Assembly: GCA_964460075.1 (NCBI GenBank)
Contig: CAYWPC010000002.1
Span: 1 to 64,000 of the forward strand
Direction of reading: 5' to 3'
Origin: JAMBLL01 sp964460075
Lineage (GTDB): Bacteria > Actinomycetota > Acidimicrobiia > Spongiisociales > UBA5794
Length of the DNA stretch: 64,000 nt
Below are positions 36,489 to 45,714 of the stretch, piece by piece. Under the pieces are notes generated by a model. That model saw nothing but the letters and a program-made list of their open reading frames with translations, was not told where the DNA came from and did not search any database. Position numbers and translations under genes: made by a program. Numbering within the stretch: position 1 is the stretch's first letter; the number at the start of each line of letters is the position of its first letter.

Positions 36489-36580
36489 GACCCGCTCCCC
36501 TCTCCACCGACGCCAACATACCAGCATGGCACGAACACGACTCGAAGGAATACAAGCCGGTCACCGCTGTTGGGCTATGT

Positions 36581-37090
36581 ATGGACATTGCAGACCTCCT
36601 GGCCTTTCGACGAGAGAAAGACCGCTACTTCAAACATGCGGACGAATCGCCTGTACCCCGCGAGACTCGTCACAACTTCAAGGGTCTCTCCTACTTTCCT
36701 CCGAACGACGAGCTCGTGTACGAGGTCGATCTCGAGCCGGTGGACCCGACTGAGGTCACCATCGTCACGACGGCCGGTGACGAGCGAACCTACAAAAGAG
36801 TTGCTACCGCCTCGTTCTCTGTCGATGGACAAGGCGCAACCGTGGCCCTCTATTCCAGTGGTGATGAGGACCTCTTCCTCCCGTTTCGGGACGCGACATC
36901 AGGCAGGGAGTCCTACGGAGCTGGTCGATACATCGATGTCCACCCCCGCGACAACGGGAAAGCAGTACTCGATTTCAACTACGCCTATTCGCCATTCTGT
37001 GCCTACAGCCCTAACTACTCCTGTGCGGTTCCTCCCCAGGAGAACTGGCTAACCGTACCGATACGAGCAGGAGAGCGGATCACTGGCTGA
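36581..37090 (+). CDS. DUF1684 family protein
   Basis: A 169-residue protein matching DUF1684. The opening LLAFRREKDRYFKHADESPV precedes FKGLSYFPPNDELVYEVDL, and the end has GAGRYIDVHPRDNGKAVLDF, NYAYSPFCAYSPNYSCAVPP and ENWLTVPIRAGE, a typical DUF1684 finish. Function unknown; FMN-related roles have been proposed for relatives only by fold. It stands alone on the plus strand. Confidence 0.9.
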   Translation: MDIADLLAFRREKDRYFKHADESPVPRETRHNFKGLSYFPPNDELVYEVDLEPVDPTEVTIVTTAGDERTYKRVATASFSVDGQGATVALYSSGDEDLFLPFRDATSGRESYGAGRYIDVHPRDNGKAVLDFNYAYSPFCAYSPNYSCAVPPQENWLTVPIRAGERITG

Positions 37091-37206
37091 CACACCGGTT
37101 GCACTCTTTGCTCTGCCAGCGAAGGCGAGCCCGTGGGTAGTCCGCGCCAGTACGATCGCTACCTCACCAGAGGCTGTTCGTCGGCCATGCACCTGTCTTC
37201 ACCAGG

Positions 37207-38247
37207 GTGTCGCTCCTCGAATCCTTCGCCGAGAGCACAGAAAGTAGTCTGCGCTACATGTTCACGTTTGGTGATTCGCCAGTTCCGATACGAGACGACC
37301 TTCGTGAGGCATTTCGGGCCATATGGTCACATCTCGCCGAACCGGGGCCTGTATTCGACGCACGTCAGAGACTCGGCATTCTCGCGGCCGCCAGAGCGTC
37401 GTATTCGCACGACACACACACGTCCAATATCGATGCCGTGACGGTTGAAGCCCTCGCAGTTGCGCTCTACGCCGACCCGTCCTCCGTCGACACCGCACTC
37501 GTTCGTGCAGCTGCACACGAGGTAGGCGATCCTGCCACCGTCGAAACAATCGCCGTCGTTGCGATGCTATCGGCTGTAGATGGAACACACCGAGCGCTCG
37601 GGGTCGATCTCGAACCGCTCCCTGAACCACAGCATGGACGACCAACGGGGAATGTTGCCGAAGGACTCAGGTGCCGTCGCACGCTCGTGCCGATGCCGAA
37701 GGGCGCTATCCCTGTCGCACTCGACCTGCTGCCGGATGTGGGCGAAGCGTATCGATCATCGTTCGGCCCGCTCTACATGACTGAAGCCGAAATGGGTCTG
37801 CCACGATTCGAACGGTCGCCAGGCCTCAATCGCTCACAGCTTGAACTTATCGCGGCGCGCACGTCATTCATCAACGAGTGCTTCTACTGAACGATGAGCC
37901 ATGCGCGGATGCTCCGTGAGAGCGCCATCACATTCGGATACGACCTCGATCTCTCCGTTATCGCCGATCCTGCCGTCCGAATTGGTATCCCGGGTGGTAC
38001 GGCGTTGCTGCGTTTCGTCGACGTACTCTTCGGTCGATCCAGCGAATCTCTCCAACGTGTGCACCACGACATCGTCGATCAACTTGGGCCTGAATCTCTC
38101 GTCGACGCCGCTGCCGTATTTGGAAACTTCGAGATGATGAACCGTGTGGCAGAAGGCTCAGGCATTCCAGTGCCAAGCCAAGCCGTTGAGCGTGAGGCTG
38201 ACATGGTTCGCACGCTAGGACTCCTCGACCTTATCAAGACCGAGTGA
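37207..38247 (+). CDS. AhpD/CMD-like protein with in-frame TGA: putative selenoprotein
   Basis: Two open stretches in the same frame, 37207-37890 and 37894-38247, are separated only by TGA at 37888-37890. Across it the protein reads NECFY-(TGA)-TMSHARML. In this AhpD-like family the same place reads CFYC..SHA, the CxxC...H thiol centre, so TGA stands exactly for the second cysteine. A hairpin at 37891-37917 directly follows. No ribosome site precedes the second stretch. As a fusion it has about 346 residues, a normal full length. The alternative is a nonsense mutation or sequencing error. The GTG at 37207 or the ATG at 37258 may be the start. Confidence 0.75.
37888..37917 (+). promoter_or_regulatory. 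UGA codon with SECIS-like hairpin
   Basis: Right after TGA, ACG (37891-37893) pairs with CGT (37915-37917), GAG (37896-37898) with CTC (37912-37914) and CAT (37900-37902) with ATG (37909-37911), with bulges AT and C and a six-base loop GCGCGG beginning with G. This resembles bacterial SECIS elements, which sit just 3' of UGA with a G at the loop start. The spacing to the loop (12 bases) is on the short side. Confidence 0.5.
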
Positions 38248-38429
38248 CCACGATTCGCGTCCTAACAATCCAGGCACTTCGCTCCTCACCGACGTCTCGA
38301 CGGTCAAGCAGACACGCGCCCCCGGCACGACGAAGGGCTCACCCGCAGAGCCGATCAGGACATCGGGTCGACAGCGCTGACCCAAATCCGCGAGAATCCG
38401 GTACATCAGGCGAGATCGGGAGGAAAGCC

Positions 38430-40385
38430 GTGCCAGGAGAAGGAATTGAAAACCTGCTTCAAGAGGACCGAACGTTCCCGCCGTCTGCCCAATTCGCATC
38501 CCGTGCCGTGGGAACACCAGACCTATACGAAGAGGCTGAACAAGATTTCGTCGCATACTGGATGCGGCAAGCCAAGGAACGGATCACATGGTTCAAGGAA
38601 CCGAAGGAAGCACTCGACGATTCGAATGCGCCGTTCTTCACATGGTTCGCAGACGGCGAACTCAATATCTCATACAACTGCCTCGACCGTCACCTCGAAA
38701 CTGGAGGCGACAAGGTCGCCTATCACTGGATTGGGGAGCCGGGGGACACGCGAGCAATCACGTACCGGGAACTGTCAGACGAAGTCAACATGTTCGCAAA
38801 CGGATTGCGATCACTCGGCATCGAAAAGGGAGACCGGGTCGCGATCTACATGGGAATGGTGCCAGAACTTCCGATCGCGATGTTGGCGTGCTCGCGTATC
38901 GGAGCGCCACATTCGGTGATCTTCGGGGGGTTCAGCGCCGACTCGATCATCGACCGCGTCAACGATCAAGGCGCGCGGCTCCTGATCACCTGTGACGGTG
39001 CTTGGCGTCGAGGTTCCGTGATTCCACTCAAAGACAACTGTGACGCTGCCATGGAGAGCGCCTCATCGATCGAACATTGCGTCGTTGTCGACCGCACGCA
39101 TACTGACGTCTCTATGACGGAGGGACGGGACATTTGGTGGCACGACCTCGTCGCGGGCCAACCAACATTGTGCGAACCCGAGGTGATGAACGCAGAGGAT
39201 CTGCTCTACATCTTGTACACCTCCGGCACGACTGCCAAGCCCAAAGGCATCATGCACACGACCGGCGGCTATCTCACAGGCGCAGCGACGACACACGCAC
39301 TCGTGTTCGACATTCAGCCCGAGACTGACATGTTTTGGTGCGCCGCCGACATTGGATGGGTAACAGGCCACACCTACATCGTCTACGGACCACTCACGAA
39401 CCACACGACGAGCGTCATGTACGAAGGGACCCCTGATTTCCCTGACAAGGAGCGGCTGTGGTCCATCATCGAGGAATACGGCGTCACGATCTTCTACACG
39501 GCACCCACCGCTATACGCGCATTCATGAAGTGGGGAGTCGAGTACCCGAATCGTCACGATCTGTCATCTCTGCGCCTCCTCGGAACGGTCGGAGAGCCGA
39601 TCAACCCTGAGGCATGGATGTGGTACCACGACCATATCGGGCCTATGGATTGCCCGATCGTCGACACATGGTGGCAGACCGAGACCGGTTCAATCATGAT
39701 CAGTCCACTGCCGGGAGTCACGACGACAAAGCCAGGGTCTGCAACGAAGGCCCTCCCTGGAATCAGTGCAGATGTCGTCGACGTCGAAGGCAACAGCGTC
39801 CCTCTTGGGAGTGGCGGCTTTCTTACGATCACGAAGCCGTGGCCATCCATGCTTCGATCCATCTACGGCGACGACGAGCGGTACGTCTCCACGTATTGGA
39901 CCCGATATCGTGGCGTCTACTTCCCAGGCGACGGAGCCAAGATCGACGAGGATAGCTACCTGTGGGTGCTCGGACGCGTCGACGACGTCATGAACGTCTC
40001 TGGCCACCGAATCTCCACTATGGAAGTCGAATCTGCGCTCGTGTCCCACGACGCAGTCGCTGAGGCGGCCGTCGTCGGTACAACGGACGACCTGACCGGT
40101 CAAGCAATAGCCGCGTTCGTGACGCTCCGCGGCGACCTTGAAGAGTCGGACGAACTTCTCGAAGAGTTGCGTTCCCATGTCGCCAAAAAGATTGGGGCGA
40201 TAGCAAAGCCGAGGTCCATCGTCTTCACATCAGACCTTCCCAAGACGCGCTCAGGGAAAATCATGCGACGGCTGCTGCGTGACATATCGGACCATCGAGT
40301 ACTCGGAGACGTAACCACGCTCGCAAACGCAGAAATCGTCCAAGCGATCGCCGACCAGGCCGCCACCAGCAGAAACGACACTTGA
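38430..40385 (+). CDS. acs: Acetyl-CoA synthetase (AMP-forming)
   Basis: A 651-residue ANL-superfamily ligase that converts acetate, ATP and CoA to acetyl-CoA. The ATP-binding P-loop-like motif LYTSGTTAKPKGI lies near residue 264, the aromatic/TE motif DTWWQTETGS near 412, and the catalytic lysine in PKTRSGKIMRRLLR near 611. The amino end LYEEAEQDFVAYWMRQAKER and length match Acs. The GTG at 38430 has GGGAGGAAAG upstream. The lysine motif is also the usual site of acetylation control. Confidence 0.96.
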   Translation: MPGEGIENLLQEDRTFPPSAQFASRAVGTPDLYEEAEQDFVAYWMRQAKERITWFKEPKEALDDSNAPFFTWFADGELNISYNCLDRHLETGGDKVAYHWIGEPGDTRAITYRELSDEVNMFANGLRSLGIEKGDRVAIYMGMVPELPIAMLACSRIGAPHSVIFGGFSADSIIDRVNDQGARLLITCDGAWRRGSVIPLKDNCDAAMESASSIEHCVVVDRTHTDVSMTEGRDIWWHDLVAGQPTLCEPEVMNAEDLLYILYTSGTTAKPKGIMHTTGGYLTGAATTHALVFDIQPETDMFWCAADIGWVTGHTYIVYGPLTNHTTSVMYEGTPDFPDKERLWSIIEEYGVTIFYTAPTAIRAFMKWGVEYPNRHDLSSLRLLGTVGEPINPEAWMWYHDHIGPMDCPIVDTWWQTETGSIMISPLPGVTTTKPGSATKALPGISADVVDVEGNSVPLGSGGFLTITKPWPSMLRSIYGDDERYVSTYWTRYRGVYFPGDGAKIDEDSYLWVLGRVDDVMNVSGHRISTMEVESALVSHDAVAEAAVVGTTDDLTGQAIAAFVTLRGDLEESDELLEELRSHVAKKIGAIAKPRSIVFTSDLPKTRSGKIMRRLLRDISDHRVLGDVTTLANAEIVQAIADQAATSRNDT

Positions 40386-40575
40386 CGCGGCAGCGATCCG
40401 CCGTCGTCGCCATGCGCGCGACCTGATGAGACGCAGGAACTTGCTTGAGTCCCCTGGCCCGCCACACAACGGGTCGATACGTCGCTAGCCGAAGCTGCAG
40501 GTTCAGGATGCGGACGCGAGGACGTAGGCAACCAGACAGCCAACGCAGACACATGTTCACCGCCCGCGCTCTGTG

Positions 40576-41808
40576 CTATGGGTCTAGCGGTATCGGAACC
40601 GGCTCCTCTCCCGGCCAGGGATCAGCATCGATCAACTTTCTCCATATGTACACCACAACGTCCCTGATAGAAGCGATCACAGGAACAGCGAGGAGAGAGC
40701 CCAAAAGGCCACCGACCTGGAAACCAACGAGGAGGCCGATCAGGACCACCGCGGGCCTCAACTGCACGGCCGTGCCCATGACTCTCGGAGCGATGATGTT
40801 CGCCTGTGCCTGTACGACCACGACGTACACCCCGATCACGACGAGGGCAAACCAGTAGTTCTCGAGTTCGGGCCAACGAGTCGACCCTGAGAGCAACGCC
40901 GCTAGAACGGCAGGGATTGCAGCGAGAATCGGACCAAAGGTCGGGATCATGTTCAACACGACCATGATCGATCCCATAAGGAAAGCTCCCGGCAGACCGA
41001 CCGCCCACATCACGACGAATACGAACAGTCCCGTGATCAACGAGTTGATCAACTGCCCGTACAGATAGCCTCTCCACACTCTCTTTAGCCTGCTCATCAT
41101 CATCAAGCCGTCACGCTCATACCCGCTCGGGAGGTTCGCTATGGTCGCTTCGTGCATCCGTTGACTATCGGCGTTCAGGTACATCGCAACCAACGCAGTC
41201 ACGATGCCGGAAGTCACCGCAGCAGTCACGATGCCAAGCACCGTTCGGAATCCACTCAACCCGGTGCCCAGATACGAGAGAACTCGCTCCGCATCGATGA
41301 CGACTCCTCCTTGTCCCTCTCCCTGGCCCACGGAGCTTTGGAGTGCCGTCAGGACCGAGGACATGTCCACGGTGACTCCGAATACGAGAAGTCGGCCATC
41401 GACGTTGACCTGGTCGAGGAGCCAGACTCTCACGTTGTTCACCAGACCGATGGGGTCGAGTTCCGAAATCGACTCCACAATCGAGCGAGCCATCAGTGCC
41501 CCGAACGCGAGCGTTCCGATGAATACCACGAGGTAGGCCCCCAACAGCGCGACACCTCGGGGAACCTTTAGATATCTGACACCGATGCGGATGATTGGAG
41601 CGACGAGGAACGCCACGAGGCCAGCCAACGCCGCTACTGCTATCACGTTCCGCACGAGATAGACACCAATGATGGCCAGTAGGAACATCATGCCAATAGT
41701 GACCAACTTGGCGTTGTCACTCCACGGCGAAGACGGCGGGTACGTCGCAGGAGGAGTGGCTATGTCTTCCAAGTCGCTGTCGGTTTCCGGTGACGAGGTG
41801 TCGTCCAT
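40576..41808 (-). CDS. AI-2E family transporter (UPF0118)
   Basis: A 410-residue membrane protein with about eight helices and a long acidic amino tail. The conserved parts include the hydrophobic pair near the amino end, the large central loop and the carboxy-terminal block LPGAFLMGSIMVVLNMIPTFGPILAAIPAV with PRVMGTAVQLRPAVVLIGLLVG. Members export AI-2 or exchange ions; the substrate here is unknown. It is not adjacent to quorum-sensing genes. Confidence 0.88.
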   Translation of the reverse strand: MDDTSSPETDSDLEDIATPPATYPPSSPWSDNAKLVTIGMMFLLAIIGVYLVRNVIAVAALAGLVAFLVAPIIRIGVRYLKVPRGVALLGAYLVVFIGTLAFGALMARSIVESISELDPIGLVNNVRVWLLDQVNVDGRLLVFGVTVDMSSVLTALQSSVGQGEGQGGVVIDAERVLSYLGTGLSGFRTVLGIVTAAVTSGIVTALVAMYLNADSQRMHEATIANLPSGYERDGLMMMSRLKRVWRGYLYGQLINSLITGLFVFVVMWAVGLPGAFLMGSIMVVLNMIPTFGPILAAIPAVLAALLSGSTRWPELENYWFALVVIGVYVVVVQAQANIIAPRVMGTAVQLRPAVVLIGLLVGFQVGGLLGSLLAVPVIASIRDVVVYIWRKLIDADPWPGEEPVPIPLDP

Positions 41809-41924
41809 GCCTTCACGCTAGTGGCCTGTCACCGAGATCGTATTCATGTCCTTTGATGCCCTACATCCATCTCCTGAGACGGCCACCTTCGAGTGGATGA
41901 AACCCTGCACGCTATTGTCGGTTT

Positions 41925-42398
41925 GTGAACCTCTACGAACGAAGTCTCAAGCGTTTGAGCACGACCTCCTGGTTGCGCTGGATACTCTCGAAGGTAGCAA
42001 CTCCACTCGACATGAGACTCAAGGGAACACGCTTCGCTCCGACACGATTCGGTGTCACTCTGCCCCTCTGCTTCCTTACAACGACAGGAGCGCGAAGTGG
42101 TGAACTGCGAACCATTCCCCTCCTGTACATTCAACGAGACGGCGGTGCGGTTGCCATTGCAGCAACCAACTTCGGAACGACCAACCATCCGGGGTGGGCG
42201 TACAACCTTGAGGCCAATCCTGTCGCAACTCTGGAAGTGAACGAGGCTGTGATTTCAGTCATTGCACGTCATGCCACAGATACCGAGACGATCGACCTCT
42301 GGCCTCGATTCGACGACGTCTGGCCTGGATACAAGTCCTATCGTTCGATCGCACCTCGCGACATCAAAGTCTTCATCCTTGAGACCACACACGATTGA
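41925..42398 (+). CDS. Nitroreductase/deazaflavin-dependent (Ddn-like) oxidoreductase
   Basis: A 157-residue split-barrel protein. The block LTTTGARSGELRTIPLLYIQ near residue 50, then IAATNFGTTNHPGWAYNLEANPVATLEV, is the hallmark of the F420-dependent Ddn family. It implies coenzyme F420 in this organism. The GTG start at 41925 gives the usual length. Substrate unknown. Confidence 0.9.
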   Translation: MNLYERSLKRLSTTSWLRWILSKVATPLDMRLKGTRFAPTRFGVTLPLCFLTTTGARSGELRTIPLLYIQRDGGAVAIAATNFGTTNHPGWAYNLEANPVATLEVNEAVISVIARHATDTETIDLWPRFDDVWPGYKSYRSIAPRDIKVFILETTHD

Positions 42399-42402
42399 AT
42401 CG

Positions 42403-43620
42403 CTATTGCAGGGCTTCTCCGACGACCGCCACGACTCGGGACAGTTGCTCATCTGTGATGACGAGCGGCGGGCAGAACGTGATTGTCCCTGGCAACGCCC
42501 TAGCGATAACTCCAGCGTCGAGCATGCGTGCAGTGACTTCAGCCTCGTCAATACCGGGATTCATGGCAATCGCCCACATTCCGCCAATCCCGCGTACGTC
42601 GCTCACCCGTCCGGTGGCGTGGAGGACACCGAGGCCCTCGCCAAGTATTCGCTCGATGGCCGGCACACGGCCAAGAAGTCCTTCCCTTTCGATGAGGTCT
42701 ATGTTCGCCAATCCAGCAGCACACGCTGTGGGATGGCCCGAATAGGTGAAGCCGTGCCGCAACACGTACTCAGGATCCGCTTCCAGCGTCTCGGCAACAC
42801 TATCTCCGACGATGACGCCGCCGAGTGGCTGATAGCCACTTGTCACCGCCTTCGCGAACGTCGTCAAGTCCGGAATCACGTGGAATCGTTGTGAAGCGAA
42901 CCAGGTACCGAGGCGACCGAATCCCGTAATCACCTCATCGAAGATGAGGAGTGCTGCGTGTTGGTCGCAGAGTCTCCTGAGGCCGTCGAGATACCCGCTC
43001 GGTGGGGGCCACACGCCGCCGGCACCCTGGACCGGTTCGGTGATCACCGCCGCGATTTCACCGCTGTACTCCTCCATCACCGCTTCCATCTTTCCGAGAT
43101 CGTCGGCATCTACGTTTATGACATCCCCAACGAAGGGACCGAACGTCGCCTGGTTCGATGGAAGGCCGGACACCGACGTGCCACCGTATCCAACTCCGTG
43201 ATAGGCGCGCTCCCGTGAGATGATCACGGTTCGTTCGGCGTGGCCAGATTGCGTCTGATACGCCCGTGCGATCTTCATTGCGGTCTCCACCGCCTCCGAC
43301 CCCGACGAGCAGAAAAACACCCTGGCATTCATGTGTGGAGACAGCTCGCTGACCTTGCGTGCAAGCGCATCGGCAGGTGGGTTTGTCCAACTCGTGAAAG
43401 CGTGGAACGCCGCAAGTTGGTGTGCTTGCTCCGAAATCGAGTCTGCTATTGCAGCCTGGCCATAGCCGACGTTCGCATACCACAGCGACGCCATAGCGTC
43501 GATATAGACCTTGCCGTCTGCATCCACTACCTCAGATCCACTCCCACCGACGATTGAGACATAGCCACTTGCATCACGGCTCGGTGGGGCGAAAGGGTGA
43601 AGAAAGACTGGCCTTGCCAT
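42403..43620 (-). CDS. Class III aminotransferase
   Basis: A 405-residue PLP enzyme of the omega-amino acid:pyruvate or similar type. The cofactor region shows FFCSSGSEAVETAMKIARAY, then ISRERAYHGVGYG. LLIFDEVITGFGRLG carries the aspartate that binds the pyridine nitrogen, and the Schiff-base lysine lies in LTTFAKAVTSGYQPLG. Substrate cannot be fixed; beta-alanine, putrescine or GABA are options. It is convergent with the Ddn-like gene (4 bp gap). Confidence 0.92.
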   Translation of the reverse strand: MARPVFLHPFAPPSRDASGYVSIVGGSGSEVVDADGKVYIDAMASLWYANVGYGQAAIADSISEQAHQLAAFHAFTSWTNPPADALARKVSELSPHMNARVFFCSSGSEAVETAMKIARAYQTQSGHAERTVIISRERAYHGVGYGGTSVSGLPSNQATFGPFVGDVINVDADDLGKMEAVMEEYSGEIAAVITEPVQGAGGVWPPPSGYLDGLRRLCDQHAALLIFDEVITGFGRLGTWFASQRFHVIPDLTTFAKAVTSGYQPLGGVIVGDSVAETLEADPEYVLRHGFTYSGHPTACAAGLANIDLIEREGLLGRVPAIERILGEGLGVLHATGRVSDVRGIGGMWAIAMNPGIDEAEVTARMLDAGVIARALPGTITFCPPLVITDEQLSRVVAVVGEALQ

Positions 43621-43661
43621 AGAAACAGTGTACTTATCGGTGATGCACCACCAGCTTTACA

Positions 43662-44405
43662 ATGGTTGACATGTCAGACGACCGATCGCAACGAGAGCTC
43701 CCTCTTGGTTACACGCCGCACATCGGCGCAACACGCCAGTACATGCGTGACATCATCCTCGGCGTCAACGACGGCCTCGTCTCTACGTTCCTTCTCGTTT
43801 CTGCCGTCGTTGGCGGCGGCCTCGATGCTCTCGACGTACTACTCACAGGCATCGCCGGCGCGATCGCAGGCATGATCTCGATGGCGGTGGGCGAGTACAT
43901 TGCCACGAAGTCACAGGAGGAGGTCTTCGAAGCGGAACTTGCACTCGAGCGCGAACACCTCAAGCACCACCGTCAGCACGAAAGAGATCAACTCAGAGAC
44001 ATGCTCGCCGATGTCGGCCTCGAAGGAGACGGCCTCGAGCGGGTTGTCGACATCATCGATGCAGACGACCGAGCGATGCTCAACATGCACGCTGCCCTTG
44101 AGTTCGGTATCGTCGACACGGAGCGCCGAAACCCCGTTGCTGCCGCAGTATTCTCTGGGTTGCTCTTCCTCTCTGGCGCCATTCCCTCGGTCCTACCGTT
44201 CGCATTCATTGACGACACTGGTACAGCGCTAGTGCTCGCAGGAGTCTTGACGGGCATCGGCCTGGTTGCGGTCGGTGCCGCCAAGACGCTGCACACGAGA
44301 AAGAGCCCTGTGCTCTCGGCAGCCGAGAACCTCGCACTTGGCCTAGCTGGAGGGCTTCTTGCGTTCTTCGTTGGGAAGGCATTCGATCAGTTGATCGCTC
44401 GCTAG
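43662..44405 (+). CDS. VIT1/CCC1-family metal transporter
   Basis: A 247-residue membrane protein with about five helices. The first half has YMRDIILGVNDGLVSTFLLV and then GAIAGMISMAVGEYIATKSQEEV, both typical of VIT family iron/manganese transporters. A charged helical domain (about 85-150) with many Glu and His lies between helices 2 and 3, probably for metal binding. The ATG at 43662 or the one at 43671 may start it. It is divergent from the aminotransferase gene. Confidence 0.88.
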   Translation: MVDMSDDRSQRELPLGYTPHIGATRQYMRDIILGVNDGLVSTFLLVSAVVGGGLDALDVLLTGIAGAIAGMISMAVGEYIATKSQEEVFEAELALEREHLKHHRQHERDQLRDMLADVGLEGDGLERVVDIIDADDRAMLNMHAALEFGIVDTERRNPVAAAVFSGLLFLSGAIPSVLPFAFIDDTGTALVLAGVLTGIGLVAVGAAKTLHTRKSPVLSAAENLALGLAGGLLAFFVGKAFDQLIAR

Positions 44406-44932
44406 AAGTCGAGGCCCTTTCGCGCTGTGAGACCCACATCGAAGGCGTGCTTGACCTTACGCATCTCTGTGACGGTGTCGGCCACTTCGATCAGCTGGGG
44501 ATCGGCGTCCCTTCCTGTGATTACGACATTGACATTGTCAGGACGGGACTCGAGAGTAGCGATCACGTCGTCGAGTGCGATCCACCCGAACGTAACCGGG
44601 TACGTAGCTTCGTCGAGTATTACGAGGTCATAGATCCCTGACCGAACCGCTTCGCTTGCTCTAGCCCAGGCATCCTGAGCGGCCCGCTCTGTCGCAGCCA
44701 TGTCACTTGACTCCCAAGTGAATCCGTCTCCTCCTGTGATCCAGGTGACCCCCAACTTCTCTGCCATCCTCCTCTCACCCGTCTGCCACTTGTCGGACTT
44801 GATGAACTGAATAACGATGACATTCCAGTCCCGAGCGACGGCACGAAGCATGACACCAAACGCCGAACTGGACTTTCCCTTGCCATCACCGGTGTTGACG
44901 ATGACCAGGCCTCTTCGTGTAGCTCTACTCAC
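44402..44932 (-). CDS. cobO: Cob(I)yrinic acid a,c-diamide adenosyltransferase
   Basis: A 176-residue CobO/BtuR-type enzyme that adds the adenosyl group to corrinoids. The P-loop is NTGDGKGKSSSAFG near the amino end, followed by IVIQFIKSDKWQTGE and DLVILDEATYPVTFGW. The GTG at 44932 overlaps the ABC ATPase stop by four bases. It is the last gene of btuF-btuC-btuD-cobO under a cobalamin riboswitch, so uptake is coupled to adenosylation. Confidence 0.92.
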   Translation of the reverse strand: MSRATRRGLVIVNTGDGKGKSSSAFGVMLRAVARDWNVIVIQFIKSDKWQTGERRMAEKLGVTWITGGDGFTWESSDMAATERAAQDAWARASEAVRSGIYDLVILDEATYPVTFGWIALDDVIATLESRPDNVNVVITGRDADPQLIEVADTVTEMRKVKHAFDVGLTARKGLDF

Positions 44933-45714
44933 GGTGTCGGCTCCTCGGATCGCAGTGACACTATGACAGGATTTCCGTCGATCTCTATGACTCTGATAGC
45001 CGGCTCGAAAATTCTCTGGAGGACGGGTTCGGTGAGCACAGCCCACGGAGGGCCCACCTGAACGAGCGAGCCCTCCGAAAGCAGCGCGACCCTATCGCAG
45101 AATTGGCCCGCAGCCGTGAGGTCGTGCATCGCCGAGATGACGGTCAGGCCGTGGGACGACCGCAGCCCGTCGATGAGTTCCAGTACCTCGTGCTGGCCTG
45201 AGATATCCAGCGACGCTGTCGCCTCGTCGAGTACCAGAACCGGTGCACGCTGTGCAAGGACTCTCGCGAGAGACACTCGCTGTGTCTCTCCACCAGAGAG
45301 TGTCGCGACGTCTCTTCCCGCGAAAGCCTCAAGGCGGAGAGACGCGAGTGCCTCCCAAACGAGCCGAACATCCTCTCCTGTCTCGGAAGCGAGCGGCCCC
45401 ATGTACGGCGTACGCCCAAGGAGCACGAAGTCGAACACAGCCATTCCCCGTGGATACTGCGGCCTTTGAGGCACGTGGGAGACCATTCGAGCTCTCTCCC
45501 TCTCATGAAGCGTCGACACGGCCACTCCACCCACAGATACCGTGCCACCATGACCTACCGACGACACGAGGGTTCGCAAGAGAGTGGACTTACCTGCACC
45601 GTTTGGCCCGACAACGGCCAACCATTCGCCCTTGGTGACGCCGAAGGAGACATCCAACACCACGGGACCCGACCCGTAGTCGACGGTGACCGAGTCGAAC
45701 AGGACATCGCTCAT
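44929..45714 (-). CDS. btuD: ABC transporter ATP-binding protein, BtuD/FepC type
   Basis: A 261-residue ATPase. Walker A is VGPNGAGKSTLLRTL near residue 35, the signature LSGGETQRVSLARVLAQ near 140, and Walker B VLVLDEATASLD near 161. Family III ATPases of this kind energise cobalamin or siderophore importers; the riboswitch and cobO point to cobalamin. It overlaps both neighbours by four bases. Confidence 0.9.
   Translation of the reverse strand: MSDVLFDSVTVDYGSGPVVLDVSFGVTKGEWLAVVGPNGAGKSTLLRTLVSSVGHGGTVSVGGVAVSTLHERERARMVSHVPQRPQYPRGMAVFDFVLLGRTPYMGPLASETGEDVRLVWEALASLRLEAFAGRDVATLSGGETQRVSLARVLAQRAPVLVLDEATASLDISGQHEVLELIDGLRSSHGLTVISAMHDLTAAGQFCDRVALLSEGSLVQVGPPWAVLTEPVLQRIFEPAIRVIEIDGNPVIVSLRSEEPTP

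Noticed and set aside
37894..38247. A separate 117-residue gene starting at ATG 37894
   Set aside because: No ribosome site, same frame as the preceding stretch and the AhpD motif continues across the TGA, so one interrupted gene is the better reading.
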